Assembly (NCBI GenBank): GCA_903850335.1
Contig: CAINLJ010000271.1
Coordinates: forward strand, 1-64,000
DNA: 64,000 bases
Direction: 5' to 3'
Source of the DNA: an uncultured Bacteroidia bacterium
GTDB lineage: Bacteria > Bacteroidota > Bacteroidia > Bacteroidales > Prolixibacteraceae
Made by a program: the position numbers and the translations under genes. The notes beneath the pieces are model-generated. The model worked only from the letters and a program-made list of their open reading frames with translations. It searched no databases and was not told where the DNA came from. Below are positions 63,913 to 64,000 of the stretch, in pieces (positions within the stretch are counted from its first letter, which is position 1; every line of letters starts with the position of its first letter).

Positions 63913-64000
63913 ATGAAAAATGTACTCAGCTTATTCTTTTTATTGTTTGCAGGATTTGTTCTTACTGCCCAAACAGGTAACAAGATTGCAGAACAAAAAA
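63913..64000 (+). CDS. Exported protein, truncated by the window edge
   Basis: Only 29 codons are present. They begin with MKNVLSLFFLLFAGFVLTAQ, a typical Bacteroidetes signal peptide ending before the Gln-Thr-Gly of the mature part. Nothing else can be said about the product. It is read from its own start after the operon terminator. Confidence 0.7.
   Translation, partial: MKNVLSLFFLLFAGFVLTAQTGNKIAEQK

Overview
The window looks like a chromosomal segment of a low-GC member of the Bacteroidetes, probably class Bacteroidia (Bacteroidales/Marinilabiliales type). Pointers are a type IX secretion sorting domain, a DUF4293 protein, a ZapB-like/ZapA/RNase Y gene order, a Bacteroidetes-type LptD, promoters of the TTTG/TAnnTTTG kind, and a sodium-pumping methylmalonyl-CoA decarboxylase operon for propionate formation. 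No rRNA, tRNA, CRISPR array, insertion sequence or prophage was seen.

Region 1 (about 40-29351, all minus strand) is a large exopolysaccharide (EPS) locus, read from right to left. It runs: stand-alone receiver protein; initiating sugar-phosphate transferase with a degenerate receiver at its N-terminus; short TolC-like protein; Wzz-type co-polymerase with an inserted LysM domain and a decayed kinase domain; two very large hybrid histidine kinases flanking a GlcG/HbpS-like protein; flippase (Wzx type); polymerase/ligase (Wzy type); two family-2 glycosyltransferases; acyltransferase-3 protein; two GT-B glycosyltransferases; a one-module NRPS (partial C, then A-T-TE); an Sfp-type phosphopantetheinyl transferase; another GT2; and a T9SS-secreted parallel beta-helix protein. 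This is the most unusual part of the window. It suggests an EPS decorated with an activated amino acid, with a signalling system that contains no DNA-binding output and may act directly on the assembly machinery.

Region 2 (29352-35087, minus) holds an AT-rich intergenic stretch, an unrecognised exported protein, a C69 dipeptidase, anhydro-MurNAc kinase and an exported M23 peptidase, the last three suggesting cell-wall turnover and peptide processing.

Region 3 (35163-46821) is housekeeping: ZapB-like/ZapA/RNase Y, a nucleoside phosphorylase with a SirB1-like protein, DUF4293, a pyrB-pyrI-fRMsr operon, a YigZ-family protein, DnaA, and an MCE (MlaD-like) protein next to an N-acetylmuramoyl-alanine amidase. 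The last two share a C-terminal SPOR-like domain.

Region 4 (46952-58210) holds an LptD-like outer-membrane protein, an HD-domain protein, a large Sel1-repeat protein, PurL, and a dihydrolipoamide-dehydrogenase-like flavoprotein that has lost both redox cysteines.

Region 5 (58420-63819, plus) is one operon: CoA transferase, methylmalonyl-CoA epimerase, and the carboxyltransferase, OadG-like, biotin-carrier and Na+-pump subunits of methylmalonyl-CoA decarboxylase, closed by a strong terminator. A truncated exported protein begins at the right edge. All family calls are by eye from motifs; no database search was run.
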